NCBI RefSeq assembly: GCF_025147325.1
Contig: NZ_CP102262.1
Span: 3,472,001-3,536,000, forward strand
DNA length: 64,000 nt
Source: Bacteroides stercoris ATCC 43183
GTDB taxonomy: Bacteria > Bacteroidota > Bacteroidia > Bacteroidales > Bacteroidaceae
Direction: 5' to 3'
Part shown: piece after piece, positions 7,335 through 15,445 of the stretch
Layout: each line of letters starts with the position of its first letter
Numbering within the stretch: position 1 is the stretch's first letter
Translations under genes and position numbers: made by a program
Notes under the pieces: generated by a model
The model's database searches: none
Seen by the model: only the letters and a program-made list of their open reading frames with translations
Told to the model about the DNA's origin: nothing

Positions 7335-8192
7335 TCAAAGCGAACTTGATTTTTCAATTATTGACAAATACGCTTTTATTCCTTGTAGCTTATTCTTTAT
7401 AGATTCGTGCGTTGAGAGTTGCTTGGATAGTATTGCTATCTTTTTTTTATAACCCAAAGGAGCAAGAAGTCGGTTGTTTTGGCATATTACACCTGTTATA
7501 ATAGGATTTTTAGTTTGATAATGTGTCTTTTTGTGACTGATTCTGAATCCAGACTTTTTAATGATTGCAAGGAACTGAGGTACTAGATTTTTAAAATCAA
7601 CTTTAGATGATAAAGTTATATCGTCAACAAACATTGAAAATTTAATATGATGCTCCTTTGCTAACTGGTCAATTTCCATGCCTATGGGTTTAAATACCAA
7701 ATTAGCAATTAAAGTTGAGGTTGGAATACCTTGCGGAACTTGATATTTATGAGTAGTTAGTTTAGTTAATATTCTTGCTATAGCAGGCGTACAGCCCTCT
7801 CGAAGAAACATTTGAAAAACTTGCTTATGAGAAATTGATGAAAAAAATGACTTCAAGTCTGTCGTAAATATATATTTATTTCCTTGATGAAGACGAGCAT
7901 TACGCACATTATTTTTCCTCAGAACACCACCATAAACATATTGAGGAATTTCAACTTGCTTTGACATAAAATCATAAAGACGCGTTTGAACCTCTTTTAG
8001 TTTTCCTTTAGACGAGTTTATTTGTCTAGTGGCAATTTCTCCACTACTATTCTTCTTTGGTTTGTCAGTAAACTTATTAAATTTTACTCTTTCAAAAGAA
8101 TAATAATAATCTTCTATATGTGTCAACAAGTAATCCAACTGTTCCTTATTAACACCCAGTATATATAGTAAATATTTTTCGCTTGTTATCAT
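7335..8192 (-). CDS. Retron-type reverse transcriptase
   Basis: This 285-residue reverse transcriptase would extend an msr-msd RNA into msDNA. Motifs in order, numbered from the ATG at 8192: retron-specific NAxxH as NARLH (98-102), TDLKSFFSSI (111-120), PQGIPTS (153-159), the catalytic FVDD (188-191, usually YADD) and ITG (232-234), the counterpart of the retron VTG motif. NAxxH plus x-TG distinguishes retrons from group II intron and DGR enzymes. A TTG at 8231 would give 298 residues but overlaps the upstream ORF. The gene follows a small basic ORF and a structured non-coding region. The Tyr to Phe change in the active site is conservative. No effector domain is fused. Confidence 0.85.
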   Translation of the reverse strand: MITSEKYLLYILGVNKEQLDYLLTHIEDYYYSFERVKFNKFTDKPKKNSSGEIATRQINSSKGKLKEVQTRLYDFMSKQVEIPQYVYGGVLRKNNVRNARLHQGNKYIFTTDLKSFFSSISHKQVFQMFLREGCTPAIARILTKLTTHKYQVPQGIPTSTLIANLVFKPIGMEIDQLAKEHHIKFSMFVDDITLSSKVDFKNLVPQFLAIIKKSGFRISHKKTHYQTKNPIITGVICQNNRLLAPLGYKKKIAILSKQLSTHESIKNKLQGIKAYLSIIEKSSSL

Positions 8193-8217
8193 CAAAAAAA
8201 AGAAATTAGAGAGTTGA

Positions 8218-8439
8218 TTATAACAATTCAAAAAAAGATTTGCACCATTCTATCAAAGGCTTCATTGCATTTGATAATTGAATCAATGCCTTTATAAATT
8301 CAGCAATGGCTTTAATCCATTTTGCCAAATTTTTTATCTTCTTCTCCTGTGTTACAATCATTGGAGAACAATGGAGGGAATTTTTGTTAGCCTTCTTCCC
8401 TCTCTTTGAAGGCTTCTTCTTTTTTTTAGTCATAAGCAT
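8218..8439 (-). CDS. Small basic amphipathic protein, putative retron accessory/effector
   Basis: This 73-residue protein (or 71 if ATG 8433 is used) has a very basic N-terminus (residues 3-20, mostly Lys) and a C-terminal amphipathic helix region (about 35-73) with repeats of I/A/L and K such as IKAIAEFIKALIQL. It precedes the reverse transcriptase by 25 bp in the same direction and should be cotranscribed. In retron defence systems the neighbouring protein is usually the toxic effector. A membrane-active or nucleic-acid-binding role is inferred from composition only. It does not resemble any named retron effector that I know. Confidence 0.6.
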   Translation of the reverse strand: MLMTKKKKKPSKRGKKANKNSLHCSPMIVTQEKKIKNLAKWIKAIAEFIKALIQLSNAMKPLIEWCKSFFELL

Positions 8440-8445
8440 TTAATT

Positions 8446-8757
8446 TTAGTTCGGGCAATATTGCCACGTGCCTAAAATCAATATGACCTAACTAAAATAT
8501 GCTTAGACATTGTCTTCCATTGTACTCTCTATTTTCACGTGCCTAAAAAATGGACACAAAATAATGAAGTAGATACGAATCTTACATATATCGACAATCG
8601 GAAATAATGAACGAACTATATGAGATGTTCTTATCTCCATTCTGCCATACTTCAAAACTATATCCGCCCCATTTTACCAATGACTTGGTGCGATTGCTCG
8701 CTTTAGGTTTTAGCATAATTTAGTCTCCAAAGCCTTCTCAGTCTATCAAAGAACTAA
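8446..8757 (-). ncRNA. Candidate retron msr-msd region
   Basis: This non-coding region precedes the accessory ORF and reverse transcriptase and follows a TATCTTTG box (8765-8772, minus). A 7-bp complement links the predicted 5' end (8751-8757) to the end of the region (8446-8452), as an a1/a2 pair would. A stronger competing stem pairs 8433-8451 with 8490-8505, enclosing the palindrome GGCAATATTGCC (8454-8465). A 13-bp direct repeat CACGTGCCTAAAA occurs at 8465 and 8536. A 44-codon frame (8582-8716, minus) crosses the region and may be fortuitous. Exact msr and msd limits cannot be set by eye. Confidence 0.45.
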
Positions 8758-8764
8758 TACTATG

Positions 8765-8772
8765 CAAAGATA
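8765..8772 (-). promoter_or_regulatory. -7 box of the retron transcript
   Basis: TATCTTTG on the minus strand predicts a start near 8758, at the edge of the 7-bp a1-like arm (8751-8757). No good -33 match is visible at the ideal spacing. Confidence 0.5.
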
Positions 8773-8820
8773 GCGAAATCTTCGCAATTGTTCTACCAAC
8801 TACATCAAAAAGTTATTCAT

Positions 8821-8870
8821 CAGTTATATTTTGGTGAATGATTCCACCATTGAAACACCTGTTTCCTTTG
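8821..8870 (+). promoter_or_regulatory. Conserved 50-bp promoter element (copy B)
   Basis: This is the gapless counterpart of 4591-4640, 39/50 identical, located 29 bp before the HTH gene at 8899 and diverging from the retron promoter. Confidence 0.65.
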
Positions 8871-8898
8871 CCGTCGAACAATTAAAAACGAGCGACGT

Positions 8899-9264
8899 AT
8901 GCAAAAAGAAACAGTAACATTTGATAAGCTGCCCGAAGCGGTAGGTTATCTGACCGAACAGGTCATCGAGTTGAAAAGAATGGTGTCGGAACTTCAACTA
9001 CCGGCATCAGACAAACATGTGTTGGTTGAAATTGAGGATGCTTGCCGCATCATCAGAAAAGCCAAACCAACCATTTATACATTGGTACGCAAAGGGCTGC
9101 TTCCTGCCTATAAGAAAGGTAAGAAACTCTATTTCTACGAGGACGAACTTCTAGCTTGGATTGAGAACGGGCGAAGAAAGAGTGCAGAACAGACCTATGA
9201 AGAAATGCTTGCCAATATGCAAGGCAGTGTTCGCCATAAGCCCAAATCGTCTGTGAAATTTTAA
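8899..9264 (+). CDS. Helix-turn-helix (AlpA/HTH_17) protein of replication operon
   Basis: This 121-residue protein has a heptad-rich N-terminus (residues 5-40) and an excisionase-type HTH_17 domain at about 45-92 (DACRIIRKAKPTIYTLVRKG, then KKGKKLYFYEDELLAWIENG). Such proteins precede DUF3987 genes in Bacteroides mobilizable elements and act as regulators or replication/excision accessories. Its stop overlaps the next start as TAATG (9262-9266), so translation is coupled. The promoter is shared in sequence with that of the integrase. Confidence 0.75.
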   Translation: MQKETVTFDKLPEAVGYLTEQVIELKRMVSELQLPASDKHVLVEIEDACRIIRKAKPTIYTLVRKGLLPAYKKGKKLYFYEDELLAWIENGRRKSAEQTYEEMLANMQGSVRHKPKSSVKF

Positions 9265-10652
9265 TGGATATAGCTATGGATACATCTTCTATTAATCCGG
9301 CATCCATCATTGATGAAGCGGTTGATTTAAGTATGCGACTGGCTGGCACTGATTTCCCAATCAGCATATTCCCGACAAGAATCCAGCGCATCATCAGTGA
9401 GGTTCACGAATGCCATAACTACCCTACCGACTACATTGCCGCAGCTATCCTTACGGCAATAGCAGTCGGCATTGGCAACACGCATCTTGCCCAAATCAAG
9501 CAAGGCTGGGTAGAAAGTCCTATCCTGTATATGGCATTGATAGGAAGACCGGGAGCAAACAAAAGCCATCCGCTCAGCTTTGCTATGAAACCGTTTCTTG
9601 ATTATGATTATCAGCAGAATCAAGTCTTTGAAAAGGCTCTTGCCAAATATGATGAGTTGATGAGTATGAGCCGTAAAGAACGTGCGGACAATGGTGAAGA
9701 GCAATTTCCACAGGAACCAGTCCGCAAACGTTTCTTGATTTCAGATGTAACGCCTGAGGGATTGAGCCTTATTCATGCGCAAAACAAACGAGGTTTATGT
9801 TTGTGGGCTGATGAATTGTCTGCTTGGTTCAAGAATTTCAACCGCTATAACAACGGTTCGGAAGAACAATTCTGGCTGTCGGTATTCAGTGCCAAGACCA
9901 CCATATCTGACCGTAAGAACGCCAAGAGTTCCATTTTCATCAAGCGACCGTATATCTCGGTTATCGGCACTATTCAAAAGAAGATTATAAGTGAGCTGGC
10001 TAAAGGTGAACGATCCAGCAATGGATTCATCGACCGCATTCTGTTTGTGATGCCCAATCTGCAACAGAAAGCACGTTGGAATGACAAGGAACTGCCGGAG
10101 AATATCGAGCAATAATGGAATACCATTATTGACAAGCTGATACAACAAGAGTATGCCCTCAATGAGTTGGGAGAAATAGAACCGCATATTATTCTCTTTA
10201 CAGAGGATGCCAAGAGACGGCTTTACGAATGGCAGCACCATTTCTCAGAGTTATGCGACCGAGAGACAAACGACACAATCGTGAGTATCTATTGTAAGCT
10301 GGAGATATACATCATCCGCTTCTGCCTGATTATCCAATTAGCCCGATGGACTTGCGGAGAATGTGATAAAACCCACATCGACCTGTTGACGGTGGAACGA
10401 GCCATCAAACTAACAGAGTATTTCAAAGAATCCGCATTGAGCGTTCAAAACATACTCAATGAAAATGCGCTCAACAACCAGCAACTGGCGATAGTCAATC
10501 TGCTTCCTCCAGCCTTTACAACCGCCCAAGCTATACAAATAGCCGAGCAGAACGGAATGAAGGAGCGCACATTTCAACGCTTTCTCAATGACAACATCGG
10601 GACTTTGTTCAGCAAAGAGAAGCATGGAGAATATTCAAAGATTAACCCGTGA
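9264..10652 (+). pseudogene. DUF3987 replication protein interrupted by an in-frame TAA
   Basis: The DUF3987 (virulence-associated E/primase-helicase-like) frame runs from 9264 to 10652 (462 codons), but TAA at 10113-10115 stops it after residue 283. The same frame continues without interruption for 179 codons, including a typical C-terminal region with an ILNENALNNQQLAIVNLL segment. A Walker A-like GRPGANKS (residues about 94-101) is present. The stop follows CAA and is most simply a CAA to TAA change. The 5' part could make a truncated protein; an internal ATG at 10167 might re-initiate. The normal role would be replication of the excised element. Confidence 0.8.
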
Positions 10653-10653
10653 C

Positions 10654-10708
10654 ATTTTTGTCGGTATTGACACTATCCAAACGAAAACGACAATAACGAC
10701 AAAAATGA
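10654..10708. repeat. Inverted repeat between DUF3987 and DUF6371 genes
   Basis: CATTTTTGTCG (10654-10664) and CGACAAAAATG (10698-10708) are perfect complements separated by 33 nt. It could be a processing or attenuation hairpin, or a replication protein site. Confidence 0.5.
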
Positions 10709-10730
10709 CACACCCAAAAAGAGACATACA

Positions 10731-11816
10731 ATGAGTACACATAGATTCATATTAGAACCCTACAAAGGTGTCAGCACTCGGCATACTTGCCCGAACTGTC
10801 ACCGCCAAAGATGTTTTTCCAAGTACATTGATACGGAGATGCAAATCCAGTTCCCTGAGTACGTGGGGCGTTGTGACCATGAGCAGAAATGCGGTTATCA
10901 CTTCACGCCTCGTGATTACTTTGAGCAGAACCCGTATGAGAAAGACAAGTTTGCGGAGAAGGAGAATAGTTTCAGAAGCTATGCCCCTATTAAGGAAGCG
11001 CAACCAGTAGCCACCTCCTACATGGATTTGGATATAGTCAACCAATCATTACGAGGCTATTCTGCGAACAAGTTATTTCAGTTTCTATCGACCCAATTCG
11101 GAGAGACGGAAACATTGAATCTTATGAAGAGATACAAGGTTGGTACATCCAAGTATTGGGATGGTGCAACCGTATTCTGGCAAACGGACAATCAGAGTAA
11201 AGTCAGAACTGGTAAGATAATGCTTTATAATTCCGAAACGGGTAAGCGGATAAAAGAACCATACAATCATGTTACGTGGGTGCACTCCGTATTACACAAA
11301 GATGGTTACAATTTGAAGCAGTGCTTCTTCGGTGAGCATCTGCTTTCCGAAGACAAAAGCCGTCCAGTTGCGCTGGTCGAAAGCGAGAAAACGGCAATTA
11401 TTGCATCTTACTATCTGCCGCAATTCCTATGGATAGCATCAGGTGGAAAGAACGGTTGCTTCAATGTCAACAGCCTATCCGTTCTGGCAGGAAGAAGCGT
11501 TGTATTATTCCCTGATTTAGGTGCAACTGACTATTGGAAGAGCAAAATCAGCCTGATGAAAAGCTGCGGTATTGAAGTACAAATGTTCGATTATTTGGAA
11601 GCCAACGCTACCGAAGACGAACGCAAAGAGGGGTACGACATAGCTGATTATCTACTCAAAGTGAAGCCTGACGAAGCCATTCTTCAACAAATGATGAGGA
11701 AGAATCCTGTCTTGAAAACACTGATAGATACATTCGATTTAAAGCTCATCAGCGTACAACAAGGCACTCCACAACCGAAGGTTTTACCACCCAAGAAGCG
11801 AAGATTCAGACTTTGA
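10731..11816 (+). CDS. DUF6371 primase-like zinc-binding protein
   Basis: This 361-residue protein has an N-terminal zinc-finger region (CPNCHRQRCF, then RCDHEQKCGYHFTP, residues about 20-60) and a central to C-terminal toprim-like region. The latter includes VALVESEKTAIIASYYLP (residues about 213-230), an acidic core LFPDLGATDYW (about 258-268) and YDIADYLL. The architecture matches DUF6371 proteins, which resemble CHC2/toprim primases and accompany DUF3987 genes in Bacteroides mobilizable elements. It probably primes replication of the excised element. It follows the broken DUF3987 gene in the same operon. Confidence 0.75.
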   Translation: MSTHRFILEPYKGVSTRHTCPNCHRQRCFSKYIDTEMQIQFPEYVGRCDHEQKCGYHFTPRDYFEQNPYEKDKFAEKENSFRSYAPIKEAQPVATSYMDLDIVNQSLRGYSANKLFQFLSTQFGETETLNLMKRYKVGTSKYWDGATVFWQTDNQSKVRTGKIMLYNSETGKRIKEPYNHVTWVHSVLHKDGYNLKQCFFGEHLLSEDKSRPVALVESEKTAIIASYYLPQFLWIASGGKNGCFNVNSLSVLAGRSVVLFPDLGATDYWKSKISLMKSCGIEVQMFDYLEANATEDERKEGYDIADYLLKVKPDEAILQQMMRKNPVLKTLIDTFDLKLISVQQGTPQPKVLPPKKRRFRL

Positions 11817-11836
11817 ACACAGGGAGAAGAATCGAG

Positions 11837-11906
11837 AGACTTTTTTACTGTAGCAAGTTAATGTCGGTGTATTACATTCCCCGACCACTTGCTCCTCAAA
11901 AAGTCT
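11837..11906. other. Candidate origin of transfer (oriT)
   Basis: Nested inverted repeats lie immediately upstream of mobC/mobA. The outer pair is AGACTTTTT/AAAAAGTCT (11837-11845 and 11898-11906). The middle pair is AGCAAGT/ACTTGCT (11852-11858 and 11887-11893). The inner pair is TCGG/CCGA (11864-11867 and 11881-11884). MOBP-type oriT sites are typically such hairpins next to the relaxase operon. The nick position is not determined. Confidence 0.55.
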
Positions 11907-11956
11907 GAGGAGGCGGCTCCCGATGGTCACACATTATTCACTAAAAACAGATTCAA

Positions 11957-12265
11957 ATGGAAAAGAAATATACAGTAACACTCCGTCTGTCATATCAGCA
12001 ATACGCATGGCTTGGTGCGCTTTGCAGACGGAGCAAGCAGACTCAAAGCGAAGTGATCCGTTCGCTCATCGAAAACGGTTCGGTACGTGAACGAATCACG
12101 CAAGAGCATATTCACATCATCCGTCAACTGATTGGCGAAAGTACCAATCTTAACCAGTTGGCAAGACAGGCAAACACCTACGGTTTCTTCGCCGTAGCTG
12201 ACAGATGCAAGGAAATGGCTCAGCACATTAACCTACTTATAAAACGTTTGAAAGATGATAGGTAA
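11957..12265 (+). CDS. mobC: MobC-like relaxosome accessory protein
   Basis: This 102-residue protein has an N-terminal ribbon-helix-helix-like segment (KYTVTLRLSYQQYAWLGALC...SEVIRSLI, residues 3-42) and the C-terminal MobC signature around LIGESTNLNQLARQAN (residues 68-83). Such proteins bind oriT and help the relaxase melt the nick region. It overlaps the mobA start by 11 bp, indicating coupled translation, and lies 50 bp after the candidate oriT. Confidence 0.8.
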   Translation: MEKKYTVTLRLSYQQYAWLGALCRRSKQTQSEVIRSLIENGSVRERITQEHIHIIRQLIGESTNLNQLARQANTYGFFAVADRCKEMAQHINLLIKRLKDDR

Positions 12266-13196
12266 ACAGACTAAAGGGACATCGTTCGGTGGCTGTGTTA
12301 GCTATGTTCTCAAAGAGGAGAAATCCAAATTGCTGGAAGCAGTTGGAGTAGAAGGTACACCCGAACAGATTGCGGAGCAATTTGAGTTACAATCGCTACT
12401 CAATGATAAGGTAAAGAATATTGTCGGACATACTTCGCTCAACTTCTCACCGGAAGATAGCGAACGCTTGAAACATGATGATGAACTGATGTTGCAAATT
12501 GCCCACGACTACATGAAACTGATGGGGATCGAAAATACGCAGTACATTATTGCCCGGCACATCGACCGTGAACATCCGCATTGCCACATCGTCTTTAATC
12601 GAGTGGACAATGACGGCAAAACGATTAGCGACAAGAATGACTTTCGCAGGAATGAGAAAGTTTGCAAAATGTTGACCGCCAAATATCGCTTGCATTTTGC
12701 CAATGGTAAAGACCATATCAAGGAAGAACGATTGTGCCCTTATGACCGAGCAAAGCATGAGATATACAAAGCGTTGAAAGAGGAACTGTCCCAAGTTCAA
12801 AATTGGGCTGACTTAAAGGATGCACTTGACGACCGAGACATTGATATGAAATTCAAGGTCAGCCGAACTACACGGAAAATACAGGGTGTAAAATTTGAGT
12901 ACAACGGTTTTTCTTTCTCCGGCTCTAAGATTAGCCGAGAGTTCAGCTACTTGAATATCGACAACCGACTGGAAGAAAATGCTTGTGCATCCTTGTTTGA
13001 ATCACCCAAACAGGAATCCAGACATAAGGAAGATAATGTACAACAAAGCGTTTCCCATTCCGATGATGGTTCAAGCATCAGTCTCGGCTTGCTAAACGGC
13101 AACTCGTCGTACGATGCCACTGCCGCAGAAGAAGCCGAGTTCAATCGCCTGATGAAAAAGAAAAAGGCTAAGCGTAAGCGAGACTTTCATTTATAA
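12255..13196 (+). CDS. mobA: MobA-type relaxase (MOBP-like mobilization nuclease)
   Basis: This 313-residue relaxase contains the three-histidine motif IDREHPHCHIVFNRVD (about residues 112-127) and an N-terminal segment MIGKQTKGTSFGGCVSYVLK typical of the PF03432 family. The catalytic Tyr is probably in the first 25 residues. It would nick oriT and lead the strand into a recipient using conjugation machinery supplied in trans, since no type IV secretion genes are seen. The C-terminal 80 residues are polar and low-complexity, ending in a lysine/arginine tail. The length is typical for small Bacteroides mobilization proteins. Confidence 0.9.
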   Translation: MIGKQTKGTSFGGCVSYVLKEEKSKLLEAVGVEGTPEQIAEQFELQSLLNDKVKNIVGHTSLNFSPEDSERLKHDDELMLQIAHDYMKLMGIENTQYIIARHIDREHPHCHIVFNRVDNDGKTISDKNDFRRNEKVCKMLTAKYRLHFANGKDHIKEERLCPYDRAKHEIYKALKEELSQVQNWADLKDALDDRDIDMKFKVSRTTRKIQGVKFEYNGFSFSGSKISREFSYLNIDNRLEENACASLFESPKQESRHKEDNVQQSVSHSDDGSSISLGLLNGNSSYDATAAEEAEFNRLMKKKKAKRKRDFHL

Positions 13197-13231
13197 TCCA
13201 CTTATTATTAGCACTTTAAATTCAATTATTT

Positions 13232-13630
13232 ATGGAAGATTTGATTCTTGATTTCAATCTCTACTTGTGTGAGAAGTTTGGCTACAGAAACAGTTGTAGC
13301 GTGATGCAAAATGCCAATGGCTTTTGTGTGAACATCAGTGAACGTGATCTGGACTGCTACATCCGCTTCTGGGAGTATAGTTGTGGAAGAGGCAATTTCC
13401 CCGACTGGTCTATCATCATTGTGCGCAGTAACTTCAAGAAGAACCAAGAAGAAAGCCTGAAAGATTTGGCTCGCTTCTTCAAGGAGTACATGCCACGCTA
13501 CGGTTACAAATACCTCTGTACCGAAGGTGATAACTACAAGTATTATCAGACACTCGGTTTAAAGCTCATCTATCGAGGATTCTTTGACCAAAACAATTAT
13601 GGATTGCCGATGAAGGACTTAAATGTCTGA
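13232..13630 (+). CDS. Hypothetical protein (132 aa), element cargo
   Basis: This 132-residue protein begins MEDLILDFNLYLCEKFGYRN, is rich in aromatic residues, and ends with YYQTLGLKLIYRGFF and a short tail. The motif arrangement is faintly like small acetyltransferase-fold or immunity-type proteins, but I cannot assign it. It follows mobA by 35 bp and converges on the silent hsdS half-gene, overlapping that frame's unnatural extension (13566-13630). Confidence 0.5.
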   Translation: MEDLILDFNLYLCEKFGYRNSCSVMQNANGFCVNISERDLDCYIRFWEYSCGRGNFPDWSIIIVRSNFKKNQEESLKDLARFFKEYMPRYGYKYLCTEGDNYKYYQTLGLKLIYRGFFDQNNYGLPMKDLNV

Positions 13631-14339
13631 CACATCGTTTAAAATTGAGGAGGGGACTTTTCCTCTCCTTATTTACCGATAAATCAGAATTTACCGATAC
13701 CTGACCATTCATTAGAAGTGGTAAAAGTTCATTGCGTTGCTTAATAAGCTGTTCCGTTTTAACCAAACGCTTAAATTGTTCATTAAACATAGGAGCTACA
13801 ATTGACACAAACCTATTTATTATAGTTAATTCTTTTGCAAATTTAAAGTCAGCTAAGTCACCTAATACAATATAAGGAATGGACGACCCATGTTTACCCC
13901 CACTGAAAACTGGCTGAAACATATATCGAAGCGTATAATAATAAAATGGCATCCATGTGTCAGATTCAGATTTGAGGACACAAGCATACGTTCTTTGGTA
14001 TAAATCAAATTTGCCATTAAAGTAGCCAACCCTACCTGTGTAAGATCCATTTCCTGAAACTAAGACAACCTCCCCATCATACATATATTCATTAGAAGAA
14101 ATTGGCTCTGGTGCACATGAAAAGAACTTATATGGACCAGGTATTGCTTTAGACACATCTTTTTTACCCGTAAAGATATTAAGAGCAGACTTAATATCAG
14201 AACAAGACCACCCTTTCGGAATATCTCTTCTCAATTTCTCATTCCACACCATTTCACCACCGCTACTTTTATATGGCTTCCCCTCTTCATTCGGAAAATC
14301 AAACTGCACAAACCAATAATCGTAGAGCTGCTTTGCCAT
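13566..14339 (-). pseudogene. Silent hsdS C-terminal half (TRD2 cassette)
   Basis: The frame begins inside the central conserved region of HsdS (AKQLYDYWFVQFDFPNEEGK) and carries one target-recognition domain, ending near LLPLLMNGQVSVNSDLS before an artificial extension. The first 45 residues are almost identical to the centre of the intact HsdS at 16793-18004. The N-terminal half is missing, and there is no promoter or proper start. It is flanked by inverted copies of a 16-bp sequence (13678-13693 plus, 14346-14361 minus). It is a stored specificity half, not an ordinary decayed gene. Confidence 0.8.
13678..13693 (+). repeat. 16-bp hsdS recombination core, site 1
   Basis: GATAAATCAGAATTTA, plus orientation, at the 3' end of the silent C-half. 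Together with the following 19 bp it is also a 35-bp near-identical direct repeat of 15988-16022 (2 mismatches). Confidence 0.75.
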
Positions 14340-14345
14340 CGCTTC

Positions 14346-14361
14346 TAAATTCTGATTTATC
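14346..14361 (-). repeat. 16-bp hsdS recombination core, site 2
   Basis: Identical 16-mer in minus orientation at the 5' edge of the silent C-half. Homology with site 4 continues into the HsdS centre. Confidence 0.8.
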
Positions 14362-14401
14362 AGCCTCTTATATTATATATAAGAACAAAATTATCAGAAT
14401 T

Positions 14402-15394
14402 ATGAAAGAGAACATCATTCAGGCGATAGTTGCGGAAATGCAGCGTGACTTAGATTGCCGACAAATGGCACGGCTTAAAGCTGTGCTTACATCAGAACTG
14501 CATAATGTAGAAATCATTGAAAAGAGCGATTGCGCCACACAGCAAACGCAGGAGAATGAACATCTTCTTAACTCTTTTATATCAGCCAAAAAGATAGAGG
14601 GATGTTCAGATAAGACATTAGCTTACTACCGTAATACCATTGAACGGTTGTTAGTCACGCTTTCATTGGCAATTTGTCACATTACGACAACAGATATTCG
14701 TACTTATCTATCAGATTACCAAGAAGAACACCAATCGAGCAAAGTGACCATTGACAATATGCGACGCATCTTTTCCAGCTTCTTTGCATGGTTGGAAGAT
14801 GAAGATTATATAGCCAAAAGCCCGGTAAGACGCATTCATAAAGTTAAGACAGATTCACTTGTAAAAGAGGTGCTTTCTGACGAGCAGTTGGAGCAACTTC
14901 GAGATAGTTGCACAACCAAACGAGATCTTGCTATTATAGACTTTCTTTCATCCACGGGCATTCGTGTTGGTGAATTGGTAAAACTAAACCGTGAAGATAT
15001 AGACTTCCACGAACGGCAGTGTGTGGTATTTGGAAAAGGGAATAAAGAACGTATTGTTTACTTCAATGCTCGAACCAAGCTGCACTTGCAACAATACCTC
15101 AATGGGCGTACTGACGACAATCCAGCTTTATTCGTCTCACTCCATTCTCCTCACACACGACTGACTATCAGCGGTGTGGAAATTAGAATCAGAAAATTAG
15201 GTCAATCACTTTCTATGCCCAAAGTTCATCCGCACAAGTTTCGTCGTACCCTTGCAACAATGGCTATCGACAAAGGTATGCCCATCGAACAGGTGCAGCG
15301 ACTACTTGGTCATGTACGCATTGACACAACACTGCACTATGCCATTGTGAATCAAAACAATGTAAAGTTGGCTCATAAGAAATATTTGGGATAA
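14402..15394 (+). CDS. Tyrosine recombinase/invertase of the hsdS locus
   Basis: This 330-residue XerD-like recombinase starts at MKENIIQAIVAEM; the longer frame reading from 14273 crosses the hsdS repeat and is not used. A SAM-like core-binding domain spans about 55-150 and the catalytic domain 165-330. Catalytic residues visible are Arg in TGIRVGELV, HxxR in HPHKFRRTLA, His in LLGHVRIDTT and Tyr in LHYAIVN. Recombinases of this type beside hsdS catalyse inversion between half-genes. It lies inside the segment between sites 2 and 3, so inversion would flip it too. Confidence 0.85.
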   Translation: MKENIIQAIVAEMQRDLDCRQMARLKAVLTSELHNVEIIEKSDCATQQTQENEHLLNSFISAKKIEGCSDKTLAYYRNTIERLLVTLSLAICHITTTDIRTYLSDYQEEHQSSKVTIDNMRRIFSSFFAWLEDEDYIAKSPVRRIHKVKTDSLVKEVLSDEQLEQLRDSCTTKRDLAIIDFLSSTGIRVGELVKLNREDIDFHERQCVVFGKGNKERIVYFNARTKLHLQQYLNGRTDDNPALFVSLHSPHTRLTISGVEIRIRKLGQSLSMPKVHPHKFRRTLATMAIDKGMPIEQVQRLLGHVRIDTTLHYAIVNQNNVKLAHKKYLG

Positions 15395-15424
15395 CTGAAC
15401 CACAAGAATCTGCCTAAAAATGTG

Positions 15425-15432
15425 TAACTTTG
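15425..15432 (+). promoter_or_regulatory. -7-like box upstream of the hsdS N-half
   Basis: TAACTTTG fits TAnnTTTG, 14 nt before ATG 15446, so the silent N-half may not be fully silent. No clear -33 element. Confidence 0.4.
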
Positions 15433-15445
15433 CATCTAAATTTGG

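Noticed and set aside
7335..8192. Diversity-generating retroelement or group II intron RT
   Set aside because: No template/variable repeat pair or intron domains found; the NAxxH and x-TG motifs indicate a retron.
8193..8231. TTG start of the reverse transcriptase
   Set aside because: It would overlap the small accessory ORF; ATG 8192 leaves all RT motifs intact.
14273..14401. 5' extension of the hsdS recombinase frame
   Set aside because: It runs through the HsdS coding sequence and recombination site 2; the ATG at 14402 gives a normal XerD-like start.
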